From CBDFHB01 sp965250115 (GTDB lineage: Bacteria > Acidobacteriota > Vicinamibacteria > Marinacidobacterales > SMYC01): a stretch of 64,000 nucleotides of DNA. The notes beneath the pieces were generated by a model, which was not told where the DNA came from, did no database searches, and was given only the letters and a program-made list of their open reading frames with translations. The position numbers were made by a program, and so were the translations under genes. The stretch is from the NCBI GenBank assembly GCA_965250115.1, contig CBDFNJ010000001.1, positions 1,116,001 to 1,180,000 on the forward strand, in the 5' to 3' direction. Positions 57,231 through 64,000 of this stretch are shown one piece after another (position 1 is the first letter of the stretch; every line of letters starts with the position of its first letter).

Positions 57231-58218
57231 GAGAACCGAAGGAGTTCTCGCACGCCTCGCCACCGTCGATCCCGGGATCTACCGCGTTCGATACGAGAGT
57301 GTTTTTGGCAAAGGCCGCGGCCTTCCTTCGGACTGGCTGCGACTGAGTCGCCAGGGCTCGAGCGTCGCTTTCCACGTCGAGCCGGATCCGCGTCGTTTCG
57401 GCCCTGGCTCGACACTCTACTTCTCGAGCGCGGGAGCCCGAGCGAACCCTTACGGGAACGAAGCCGTATTCGAGCTCTCCATGTCCGGCCAGAGCGCGCC
57501 ATCGGTTCGGATGGAGTCTGTTGTCGACCTACCCGGCGGAGCCGCGACTTCGTTCTATTGGAAAACCGCCGCGCACGAAGTCAATCAGTACTACCAGGCA
57601 GCGCTCCTCGACGCTCCTGACCTCTGGCTCTGGGATCTTCTGTTCGCTCCGGTCACGAAGAGCTACTCGTTCCAGGTAACCGCGCTTGCCGGCACGGTCG
57701 AGGCCGCGCGTCTCGAAGTCTCGCTCCAGGGAACGAGCGACACCCCCGCGGCCTCCGATCACCACGTGCGTATCTTTATTAATACGACTTTCCTCGCGGA
57801 AGAGAGCTGGAACGGTAAGGCGCCTTGCCAGATTACCGCCGACATCAGTCCTGGCCTTCTGAGAGAAGGTGAGAACGTCCTCGAGATCGAGAACGTCGGG
57901 GCGCGTGGACCGAAACTGGGACGGCCGCGATTGCGGGCGTCGGGTCGCTCCCGATTGTCTTGGACATCGGCGACCCGTCCTCGCCCCGATGGGTGGACGC
58001 TACTGGCTCCAACTTCATGGCGGATGCGGGAAGAAGCTATCTGGTCGTCGACGAGACGGCCGTCAGAGCGCCCGAAGTCCGCAGACCTCCTGAGACGTTT
58101 CTCACAAGCATCCGCAACCGCGCGGACTACATCGTTCTCGGCCCGAGGGCGTTCGTGGAAGCAGCCATGCCCCTGCTCACCCACCGAGCGGAGCAGGGTC
58201 TCGTCTCTCAGGGAGTAG
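57118..58218 (+). CDS. Giant gene, segment 5: C25-associated beta-rich region
   Basis: Genuine coding runs from about 57134 (EPMVVRLTFEQADDSELSLA) to about 57900 (LLREGENVLEIENVG). It is beta-rich, with SFYWKTAAHEVNQYYQAALLDAPDLWLWDLL and a galactose-binding-like strand set (HHVRIFINTTFLAEESWNGK). In relatives this precedes the catalytic C25 domain. After ENVG the expected linking residues are absent and the homologous reading is resumed in another frame at about 57945, so some tens of codons appear deleted. The last 100 codons of this frame are not real. Confidence 0.7.
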   Translation: MNCSSPEPMVVRLTFEQADDSELSLAGRGGRRRARRFERTEGVLARLATVDPGIYRVRYESVFGKGRGLPSDWLRLSRQGSSVAFHVEPDPRRFGPGSTLYFSSAGARANPYGNEAVFELSMSGQSAPSVRMESVVDLPGGAATSFYWKTAAHEVNQYYQAALLDAPDLWLWDLLFAPVTKSYSFQVTALAGTVEAARLEVSLQGTSDTPAASDHHVRIFINTTFLAEESWNGKAPCQITADISPGLLREGENVLEIENVGARGPKLGRPRLRASGRSRLSWTSATRPRPDGWTLLAPTSWRMREEAIWSSTRRPSERPKSADLLRRFSQASATARTTSFSARGRSWKQPCPCSPTERSRVSSLRE

Positions 58219-59174
58219 CCATCGAAGATGTCTTCTCCGAGTTCGGCCATGGCGAATCGAGCCCCGAGGCGATTCGGGACTTCCTGTCCTACGCCTACCA
58301 CGAGTGGAAGCCACCGTCGCCGCGCTACGTGCTCCTGCTGGGGGATGCCAACTACGACTTCAAGGACTACTCGCAGCTGGGAGTCGCGAACCCAGTGCCG
58401 CCTCTTATGGTTCGGACCTCATACTTGTGGACGGTGTCAGACCCGACGCTTGCGGCGGTGAACGGCGACGACCTTTTGCCCGAGCTAGCGATCGGGCGGC
58501 TGCCGGCGTCGTCGCGCGAGGAAGTCCAATCAATGGTCGGCAAGATCCTCGCCTGGGAGTCCGCGGACTACGGCCTCGACGGGTCGGCGGTTCTAGTCGC
58601 CGACAATCCAGACCGTGCGGGCGACTTCGTGGCCGACGCGGAGGCTGCCGCCCTGCGCTTGCCCCCGGGCCTGGATCAAAAGCGTATCTATTTGACGGAG
58701 CTCGGTACGGCTGCGACCCGGGATGCGATCCTCGACGCGTTCGACTCCGGCGCGTCACTGATGAGCTACATCGGTCATGGTGGGATACATCTCTGGGCCG
58801 ACGAGAACGTCTTCAACACGTCGCGGTTGACTTCGCTCGCGCCGCAGCCTCGCCAACCCATCCTGCTAACGATGAATTGCCTGAACGGCTACTTCCACTT
58901 CCCGTACTTCGGCTCATTGTCGGAAGAGCTTCTGAAAACCGAAGGGAAAGGAGTCATCGCTGCTTTCTCTCCGAGCGGCCTGACCTTGAACACACCAGCG
59001 CAGCGCTTGCACCAGGCGATGCTCGATGAGCTCTTCTCCAGAAAGCACACACGTCTCGGCGACGCGGTCCTCGACGCTCAAGAGACATTCCTCGAGAGCG
59101 GATCCTTTCCCGAGCTCCTCAGCATCTATCACCTACTCGGTGATCCCGCTCTGCGGCTTCGTTCGATCGAATGA
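57960..59174 (+). CDS. Giant gene, segment 6: C25 (gingipain-type) cysteine peptidase domain
   Basis: A 404-residue frame from TTG 57960, with homologous residues beginning slightly upstream (SLPIVLDIGDPSSPRW). It has the C25 layout: ADYIVLGPRAFVEAAMPLL, RYVLLLGDANYDFKDY, ELAIGRLPASSREEVQSMVGKIL, then LMSYIGHGGIHLWADE with the catalytic His (codon 58776-58778). LLTMNCLNGYF follows with the catalytic Cys (58878-58880). The tail is RLGDAVLDAQETFLESGSFPELLSIYHLLGDPALRLR. Arg/Lys-type specificity is usual in gingipains but cannot be read here. Both catalytic residues are kept although the gene is broken upstream. Confidence 0.88.
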   Translation: MDIGDPSSPRWVDATGSNFMADAGRSYLVVDETAVRAPEVRRPPETFLTSIRNRADYIVLGPRAFVEAAMPLLTHRAEQGLVSQGVAIEDVFSEFGHGESSPEAIRDFLSYAYHEWKPPSPRYVLLLGDANYDFKDYSQLGVANPVPPLMVRTSYLWTVSDPTLAAVNGDDLLPELAIGRLPASSREEVQSMVGKILAWESADYGLDGSAVLVADNPDRAGDFVADAEAAALRLPPGLDQKRIYLTELGTAATRDAILDAFDSGASLMSYIGHGGIHLWADENVFNTSRLTSLAPQPRQPILLTMNCLNGYFHFPYFGSLSEELLKTEGKGVIAAFSPSGLTLNTPAQRLHQAMLDELFSRKHTRLGDAVLDAQETFLESGSFPELLSIYHLLGDPALRLRSIE

Positions 59175-59632
59175 CTCTCGTTCCGCTTTCGATAGGAGGT
59201 GAGCTCTTGCTCAGAACCCGTTTGTATCGATCCGTGCTCGTGGCGGTCGTTGTTCTTGCCGTCTCGCCGTGGGCGGCCGCTACACAGGCTCAACCAATGG
59301 CGCAGAAGAATGCAGAACCCTGGCTCGCACTCGTGGACCGCGGGGACTACGGTGCAAGCTGGGATCAGGCGGCGAAGCTGTTCCAGGGTGCGGTGACCCG
59401 CGCCGACTGGGAAAAAGCGGCCGCGTCGGTTCGTAGTCCTCTCGGCCAGATGATCTCGCGAAAGCTGAAGCCGAGCACCTACGCGGAATCACTGCCCGGC
59501 GCTCCGGACGGTGAGTACGTCGTCATCCAGTACGACACCGTCTTTTCGAACAAGAAGGCCGCGGTGGAGACCGTCGTCCCGATGAAAGATGCCGATGGGA
59601 CGTGGCGCGTCTCAGGCTACTTCATCAAGTAG
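59171..59632 (+). CDS. DUF4019 secreted protein
   Basis: An ATG overlapping the previous stop by 4 nt opens 153 residues. The signal peptide is unusual in having a short N-terminal extension before RSVLVAVVVLAVSPWAAATQAQ. The mature part is DUF4019: WLALVDRGDYGASWDQAAKLFQGAVTRADWEKAAASVR, YVVIQYDTVFSNKKAAVETVVPM, and the typical end DGTWRVSGYFIK. Function is unknown; it is probably periplasmic. A GAT-AGGAGGTGAG site at 59191 suggests that a later start (about 59204) may be the real one. The coupling suggests co-transcription with the giant peptidase gene. Confidence 0.8.
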   Translation: MTLVPLSIGGELLLRTRLYRSVLVAVVVLAVSPWAAATQAQPMAQKNAEPWLALVDRGDYGASWDQAAKLFQGAVTRADWEKAAASVRSPLGQMISRKLKPSTYAESLPGAPDGEYVVIQYDTVFSNKKAAVETVVPMKDADGTWRVSGYFIK

Positions 59633-59705
59633 GCGGTCGCCAAGGGATTTAGGGACGGCGAAGGGCTAGGCCTTCGAGGCGGGGGCCTATGATACGGTCC
59701 CTCCA

Positions 59706-60944
59706 ATGGCCAATTTGTGGCGCGACTTGCTCCGGAAACCGGACTCGTGGACGGGCACCGAGCGATCCGTCGAGACGTCGTTCCGAATCCTCCTGCTGAG
59801 AGCGCCTGACGAGACGGAGCGCCGGGAGCGCGCGCGCGTTCTGGAAGTAGGTAAATCGTCGGACGAGCTGAACCGTAGCCTCCTGGGCTCGGCCGAGTTC
59901 CGCGAAATCTACGAGGGCTACGCGAGTAGTGGTGGACTCGGCCGGAAGGCGCAGCGGGTCGAGGACGAACTGGCCCCCGTGGGTGACGACGCCACATTCG
60001 TCGCCCGTGCATATCGTTGTCTTCTCGGCCGCGACGCGGACGACACCGGCCGGACTCACTACATCGCACGCCTGTCACAGGGCGCGCTCCGCCTTGGTGT
60101 CATCAAAGCGCTCGTGCTTTCCGACGAGTTCGACGCGCGCTACAAGGACGTCTGCCCTCAGGTCGGCCTCATTCCCTACGACGTACAGTTTTGCGAGCTC
60201 GCGAATCCGGCGAAGTGGGACAACCCCGAGTGGGTGTCGCTTCTGCGCTCCGTGGGCACGGTGCCTCCCGACAAGCTCTCCATGCATCGCAAGGCTTACG
60301 AGTTCACCCAGACCCTCTTCGGTCTGGTCCGACTGGGCCGCCTCACAAAAGATGCGCGCGCCTTGAGCGTCGGGGCCGGACACGAAGCCATTTTGTATTG
60401 GCTCGCCAACCGAGTGGATCTCGTCGTCGCCTCCGACATGTACGACACGAGCTGGAAAGAAGCACGCGCTGCCGAGGGTGACGAAGACGTCGTGCGCAGG
60501 CCCGCGGACTTCGCACCGTTTCCTTATCGGGAGGACCGGCTCCTCTTCTCGAAGATGGATGGACGAAGGCTCGCGTTTCGAGACGTCGCCTTCGACGTCG
60601 CCTACTCGCTCTCTTCCATCGAGCACTTCGGGGGATTCGAGGGCGCGCGCGATGCGGTCGACGAGATGGGGCGCGTCGTGAAGACGGGCGGCCTCGTCGT
60701 CGTTGCGACCGAGTACCTTCTCGAGGAACCGGTCACGGACGAGACGTTCCCGCCGGATGAAATTCGCGCGCTAGCCGAACGTCCCGGCTTGAAGCTCATC
60801 GAGCCGCTCGACGAGCACGTGCAGGAGCGCTATCGAATCGAGCCCGTCGATTTGAGGACGAATCCGTATCAGACGCCGCAGATGGTGGTGCGCAACGGCG
60901 AAACCGTGTTCACTTCTGTGATGCTTTTTCTGGAGAGGGTTTAG
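59706..60944 (+). CDS. DUF4214 domain fused to a class I methyltransferase
   Basis: A 412-residue protein. Residues 20-145 hold two DUF4214-like repeats (VETSFRILLLRAPDETERRERARVLEVG; FVARAYRCLLGRDADDTGRTHYIARL, LSDEFDARY), short helical units often attached to glycan-related enzymes. Residues 200-380 are a methyltransferase (ARALSVGAGHEAILYWLANRVDLVVASDMYD, FDVAYSLSSIEHFGG, VKTGGLVVVATEYLL). The first motif is SVGAGHE instead of the commoner DxGxG. A role in glycan or surface-polymer methylation is inferred. Confidence 0.8.
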   Translation: MANLWRDLLRKPDSWTGTERSVETSFRILLLRAPDETERRERARVLEVGKSSDELNRSLLGSAEFREIYEGYASSGGLGRKAQRVEDELAPVGDDATFVARAYRCLLGRDADDTGRTHYIARLSQGALRLGVIKALVLSDEFDARYKDVCPQVGLIPYDVQFCELANPAKWDNPEWVSLLRSVGTVPPDKLSMHRKAYEFTQTLFGLVRLGRLTKDARALSVGAGHEAILYWLANRVDLVVASDMYDTSWKEARAAEGDEDVVRRPADFAPFPYREDRLLFSKMDGRRLAFRDVAFDVAYSLSSIEHFGGFEGARDAVDEMGRVVKTGGLVVVATEYLLEEPVTDETFPPDEIRALAERPGLKLIEPLDEHVQERYRIEPVDLRTNPYQTPQMVVRNGETVFTSVMLFLERV

Positions 60945-61002
60945 ACCGCTCACTCCGTGGCTCGGACCCTACTAATGTTGGGGTGGTCGGTTAAGCTTGG
61001 CC

Positions 61003-61434
61003 ATGGCGAATGGGCTCGCACTGAAGTTTCTCACGGCGGCTTCGCTCGCCATCCTCATCATTTTCTTTCTCGATATTCGAGCTCTGTCCTGGCTCTTCAC
61101 CGTGCTCGTCATGGGCTTTCCCGTCGCCCTGGTGGCGCTCGGGGTGAGCCGCAATGGGCGGGTCGGGCGCTTGCGCGTCCCTCTCTTGGCATTGGCCGTC
61201 ATTCTCCAGTGCGGTGGTCTCGGCGTCCTGACTTTCGACGGCTCAGGAATGACGGGCTTGTTCGGATTGCCCCTCTCGCTCCACTCGCTGCTGATTTTGA
61301 TATGGCTCGTCCCTCTCTGCGTCACCACCTTGACCTATGCGGCGATGTTCTCTGAGCTCGGGATTGATGACGAGCTGATGGGGAGTTTGGAGCAAATGCG
61401 CCGCGATCGGCAGGCGGGCGGGGACCGAACGTGA
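61003..61434 (+). CDS. Small membrane protein coupled to the sodium:solute symporter
   Basis: 143 residues with four hydrophobic segments (LTAASLAILIIFFLDI, LFTVLVMGFPVALVALGV, VPLLALAVILQCGGLGVLTF, LILIWLVPLCVTTLTYAAMF) and a charged C-terminus. A TTG two codons earlier (60997) is an alternative start. The stop overlaps the symporter start by 4 nt. DUF485-like small subunits accompany some SSS carriers; this one is not clearly of that family but the position suggests an accessory subunit. Confidence 0.7.
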   Translation: MANGLALKFLTAASLAILIIFFLDIRALSWLFTVLVMGFPVALVALGVSRNGRVGRLRVPLLALAVILQCGGLGVLTFDGSGMTGLFGLPLSLHSLLILIWLVPLCVTTLTYAAMFSELGIDDELMGSLEQMRRDRQAGGDRT

Positions 61435-62918
61435 CTGGGTTGGACAGGCCACTGATTATCGGAGCGGCGAGCGTCTATCTCCTTCTCGTACTGGTGGTGG
61501 GTCTTTGGTCGGCGCGGCGGACCAGGACGCCCAAGGACTTCTGGATAGCTGGGCAAAACATCGGCCTATGGACGACGGGGCTTGCAACGACGTCGGCGGC
61601 CTTCAGTGGATTCGTCTTTCTGGGAGGACCGGGACTCACCTACCGATTGGGGGCGGGGTCGCTCTTCATCATCGTCGCCGGAGGCTTCACCGCCTCGTTA
61701 ATGTGTTGGGTGCTGGCGAAGCGCCTTCGGCTTCTCGCGGCCGTGCGGGAGGTCTACACGATACCGGACGCCATCCTTTGTCGATACCGCAGCCGAGCCG
61801 CCTCCGGGATAGCCGCGGTCGCCGTGGTCCTGGGAACCGTTGCCTATCTCGGCTCGCAGTTTCTGGCACTCGGCCATCTCGTCGAGGCCGTGTTCGGCAC
61901 CGAGAGCTTCGCGATCGCGGTGACCGCCGGAGTCGTGGTCGTCGTGCTTTACTCTTGCCTGGGGGGAATGATCGCCGGCGTGTATACCGATTTGCTACAG
62001 GGATCCTTGATGACGCTCGTTGCCGGCGTGGTCTTCGTCCACGCGATCGTCGAAGGTGGAGGCGTCACTCGCATCGCGACGAGTATCGCTCAGTCCGAGG
62101 CTTTCGGGGCTTCCTTCCTCGATCCCCTGGGGCGGGTGCCGGTACTGACAGCGGTAGGTTTCTATTTCGTTTTCGCCATCGGCATCCTGGGCCAGCCGCA
62201 CATGCTCCACAAGTTCTACATGATCGACGATCCGCGGAAGCTCAAGTGGATCCCCCTGGTCGTCGGCTTCACCCAGACGCTCTGCCTGTTGATTTGGCTG
62301 GGGCTTGGTCTCGCCGTACCCGCGCTCGTCGCGCAAGGACGACTCGCACCTCTGGTGCATCCCGACGCCGCCGCACCCAGCTATCTACTGGAATTCGCGC
62401 CCACGCTCTTGGCTGGATTGGTGTTTGCTGGCATCCTGGCTGCGATCATGTCGACCGCGGACTCGTTCGTGAACATCGGCTCCGCGGCGCTCGTTCGAGA
62501 CCTGCCGCGCGCGCTCGGACGTACCCTCAAGCGAGAGCTCCTCTGGGGACGTGTGGCGGTCATCGTTATCGCGGCGGCGGCTTCGATTCTGGCGATCTTC
62601 TCGGGAGATCTGATTGCGATCTTGGGGACCTTCGCCTTCGGAACCTTCGGCGCGGCCCTGGCGCCGACGCTGGCGATAGGTCTCAACTGGCGCCGCGTCA
62701 CCGCGGGAGCTGCCGTCGCCTCGATGCTCGTAGGCATCGTCGTCAACCTCGGGCTCGAGCTCTTCGCTCGAAGCGGTGTGGCGCTTCTGAAGCCAGGAGT
62801 GCTCCCCACCGCGGTGTCTCTCGCCGCGTCGTTCGGCGTAATCTTTCTCGTGAGCTGGTTATCGACTCCCGACCCCGAGGCGATCGACGAGGACGTGTCC
62901 TTCGTGATGGATCAATAA
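61431..62918 (+). CDS. Sodium:solute symporter (SSS family)
   Basis: A 495-residue carrier with about 13 membrane segments and the LeuT fold. Family features are DFWIAGQNIGLWTTGLATTSAAFSGFVFLGGPGLTYRLG in TM1-2, TIPDAILCRYRS, FAIGILGQPHMLHKFYMIDDPRKLKW and the TM8 stretch GILAAIMSTADSFVNIGSAALVRDL, which holds the Na+-site Ser/Thr pair (S-T-A-D-S). It resembles proline/pantothenate-type symporters (PutP/PanF); the solute is not determined. GTG start, coupled to the small gene before it. Confidence 0.9.
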   Translation: MTGLDRPLIIGAASVYLLLVLVVGLWSARRTRTPKDFWIAGQNIGLWTTGLATTSAAFSGFVFLGGPGLTYRLGAGSLFIIVAGGFTASLMCWVLAKRLRLLAAVREVYTIPDAILCRYRSRAASGIAAVAVVLGTVAYLGSQFLALGHLVEAVFGTESFAIAVTAGVVVVVLYSCLGGMIAGVYTDLLQGSLMTLVAGVVFVHAIVEGGGVTRIATSIAQSEAFGASFLDPLGRVPVLTAVGFYFVFAIGILGQPHMLHKFYMIDDPRKLKWIPLVVGFTQTLCLLIWLGLGLAVPALVAQGRLAPLVHPDAAAPSYLLEFAPTLLAGLVFAGILAAIMSTADSFVNIGSAALVRDLPRALGRTLKRELLWGRVAVIVIAAAASILAIFSGDLIAILGTFAFGTFGAALAPTLAIGLNWRRVTAGAAVASMLVGIVVNLGLELFARSGVALLKPGVLPTAVSLAASFGVIFLVSWLSTPDPEAIDEDVSFVMDQ

Positions 62919-62925
62919 ACACCCG

Positions 62926-63320
62926 TCAGTCGGCGGCGGTCGCCTCGATCTCTACCTTGAGCTCGGCAAACGCCAGGCGGGCTACCCCCAAGAGGGTCTG
63001 GGGCGGCGCCACGTTCGCAGCGGCCAGCCGCCCGGCCAGGGCATCCCAGTTCGCCAGGAGCTCGTCGACATCCGTCGTATAGATCCTCAAGTGCACGAGG
63101 TTGCCGAGGCTCATACCGGCGCCCTTCAAGACCTCCTCCAGGTTGTCGAGGCCGCAGTGATTTGAGGACGCAGCTCATTCGGGTGTTGGACCGCACCATC
63201 CGCACCGATCGAAGTCTGGCCCGAGCACAAGAGTTGGCGACTCGTGCCTTCGAGAACTTCAGCCTGGTTGAACTGGTATTACTTCGACCATTCCCATGGA
63301 TTCACGGGCGTACGTTTCAT
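62926..63320 (-). pseudogene. RidA-family gene with a nonsense codon and a frameshift
   Basis: The N-terminus reads MKRTPVNPWEWSK, then TAA (63279-63281), then in the same frame YQFNQAEVLEGTSRQLLCSG, QTSIGADGAVQHPNELRPQI. One missing C near 63150 shifts the frame to LDNLEEVLKGAGMSLGNLVH and LRIYTTDVDELLANWDALAG, ending LLGVARLAFAELKVEIEATAAD. This is a RidA/YER057c/UK114 enamine deaminase relative, whose C-terminal E-x-E and R-L-A-F elements are normal. The two separate lesions argue for a true pseudogene more than a single sequencing error. Confidence 0.75.
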
Positions 63321-63565
63321 TGACATTGGCTCCTTTGTGTCGAGTTCGAACGCGGCATATGATTTCACGGCCTCGGCGGAAGACCAAGTATTCTTCCGAA
63401 CCCAGAATCCGTCTTCTCGAGGGGCTACCATGTCACTGTCAGGTATCCTGAGATTCACGTTGATCGCACGGCGCCGCGCTCGTCCTGTCACGCAGGGATA
63501 CCCTTCATGCGATCGACTCGGAGACCGAGCGTGGTTCGCGCCGCTGCGCGGGTTTGCTTCTTTGG

Positions 63566-64000
63566 CTAGACGGCCCTTCGACGCCTCACGAAGCCAAGCC
63601 AGGTGAGGCCGAGCGCGAAGAGGGCGAAGGACGTAGGCTCGGGAATTTGCTCGGTCGTGAACGAGGAATACGTCACGCCGGCCTGGGAGAAATTGTAAAA
63701 GCCCAAACGGCCGTCGGAGAAGGAACCCGCGATGTCGATTTCGAGTGCTCCGTCCACGAATACCTGAAGTTGCGTCGCCGTAAAATTGAAGTCGAACACA
63801 TACTCGGTACCGATAACCCAGCCGGTATTGCCGAGACCACTTCCCCGGGCGAGCTCAGCAAGTCCACTCCCCAAGGGCGTACCCGCCAGGTTCGCATGTT
63901 GCCAGAATTCGTCGGCATCCGGGATGCCACTCACTTGCGAAACGGCAAGTCCGGCGGACGCCGTACCACCGGGAGACGTAGAAGGGACACCGAAATCGAA
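63566..64000 (-). CDS. PEP-CTERM sorted surface protein, C-terminal part (runs off the window)
   Basis: The frame is open to the window edge, so the N-terminus is missing. The visible 144 residues are a LamG/concanavalin-like strand set (GTEYVFDFNFTATQLQVFVDGALEIDIAGSF, RLGFYNFSQAGVTYSS) followed by IPEPTSFALFALGLTWLGFVRRRRAV. That is a PEP motif, one transmembrane helix and an Arg cluster. PEP-CTERM tails are cleaved by exosortase and the proteins travel to the surface, usually in exopolysaccharide producers. No exosortase is in the window; the glycan operon at 8-18 kb fits such a system. Confidence 0.88.
   Translation of the reverse strand, partial: FDFGVPSTSPGGTASAGLAVSQVSGIPDADEFWQHANLAGTPLGSGLAELARGSGLGNTGWVIGTEYVFDFNFTATQLQVFVDGALEIDIAGSFSDGRLGFYNFSQAGVTYSSFTTEQIPEPTSFALFALGLTWLGFVRRRRAV

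Larger units (their letters stand above)
50813..59174 (+). pseudogene. Giant secreted multidomain C25 peptidase gene (whole, with lesions)
   Basis: Five lesions break one ancestral frame of about 2,790 codons: a missing base in the C6 run at 51478-51483, a missing G near 54796, an in-frame TAG at 55746, an extra C near 57133, and a frame jump with probable deletion near 57905. The domain order is signal peptide, seven delta-60 repeats (50.97-52.1 kb), three tandem beta-helix modules each closing with W-D-(I/M)-G-A-D-(D/E), an Fn3-like domain (56.30-56.59 kb), a C25-type accessory region, and the C25 catalytic domain. The parts follow without intergenic space and all on one strand, so a single gene is much more likely than six. 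Whether it is dead or mis-assembled is open. Confidence 0.75.

Overview
The window comes from a GC-rich (about 60 % by eye) Gram-negative bacterium. Supporting this are a CusCBA-type efflux system, outer-membrane beta-barrel and TolC-like proteins, and a C-terminal PEP-CTERM sorting signal. TolB-type amidohydrolase and M14 carboxypeptidase relics, delta-60 repeat proteins and C25 peptidases fit an uncultured soil or marine Acidobacteriota-like lineage. That placement is an inference from family content; no rRNA or phylogenetic marker is present.

Layout. 0-3 kb: two broken hydrolase genes, an HU-like protein, an IS5-family element with perfect 20-bp ends, and the tail of a C25 peptidase cut off beside it. 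3-8 kb: YtcJ-like amidohydrolase, CPA1 Na+/H+ antiporter, PIN/Phd toxin-antitoxin pair, rhomboid protease. 8.1-18.1 kb: a tightly overlapping nine-gene operon (acetyltransferase, polysaccharide deacetylase, four GT4 glycosyltransferases, two methyltransferases, one polytopic membrane protein) that probably builds a surface glycan. 18.1-21.4 kb: a decayed patch bounded by two 137-bp direct repeats, holding a membrane protein split by an in-frame TAG, a TctA tail, a MazF-type toxin-antitoxin pair and an integrase-type transposase scrap. 21-30 kb: fused transporter-fold/spermidine-synthase protein, a large frameshifted coiled-coil protein, tRNA-Glu abutting a long perfect palindrome, isoaspartyl peptidase, tRNA-Arg, and a beta-barrel. 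29.4-36.2 kb: a Cu/Ag efflux operon. 36-41 kb: GAF protein, sulfatase split by TAG, metallo-beta-lactamase-fold hydrolase, frameshifted AraC regulator.

41.2-43.2 kb holds the most striking element. It is a complete 1,967-bp IS1595-family transposon with 22-bp inverted ends and an exact 8-bp target duplication. Besides the transposase it carries a convergent coiled-coil/winged-helix gene, a tRNA gene with an Ala-type TGC anticodon but odd acceptor features, and a 60-aa ORF. It is inserted in a MOSC-domain gene and supplies that gene with a new stop codon. Next come an alpha/beta hydrolase with a convincing sigma-54 promoter and a divergent sigma-54 activator, two RRM proteins, a fatty-acid desaturase and a 2OG-Fe(II) oxygenase.

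50.8-59.2 kb is one ancestral gene of about 2,790 codons: signal peptide, seven delta-60 repeats, three tandem beta-helix modules, an Fn3-like domain, and a C25 (gingipain-type) peptidase with His and Cys retained. It is broken by at least four frameshifts and one TAG. The window ends with a DUF4019 protein, a DUF4214-methyltransferase fusion, a sodium:solute symporter with a small partner, a doubly lesioned RidA gene and the C-terminus of a PEP-CTERM protein.

The number of single-base lesions in otherwise well-conserved genes is unusual. It means either real gene decay or residual indel errors in a long-read assembly; the sequence alone cannot decide between them.
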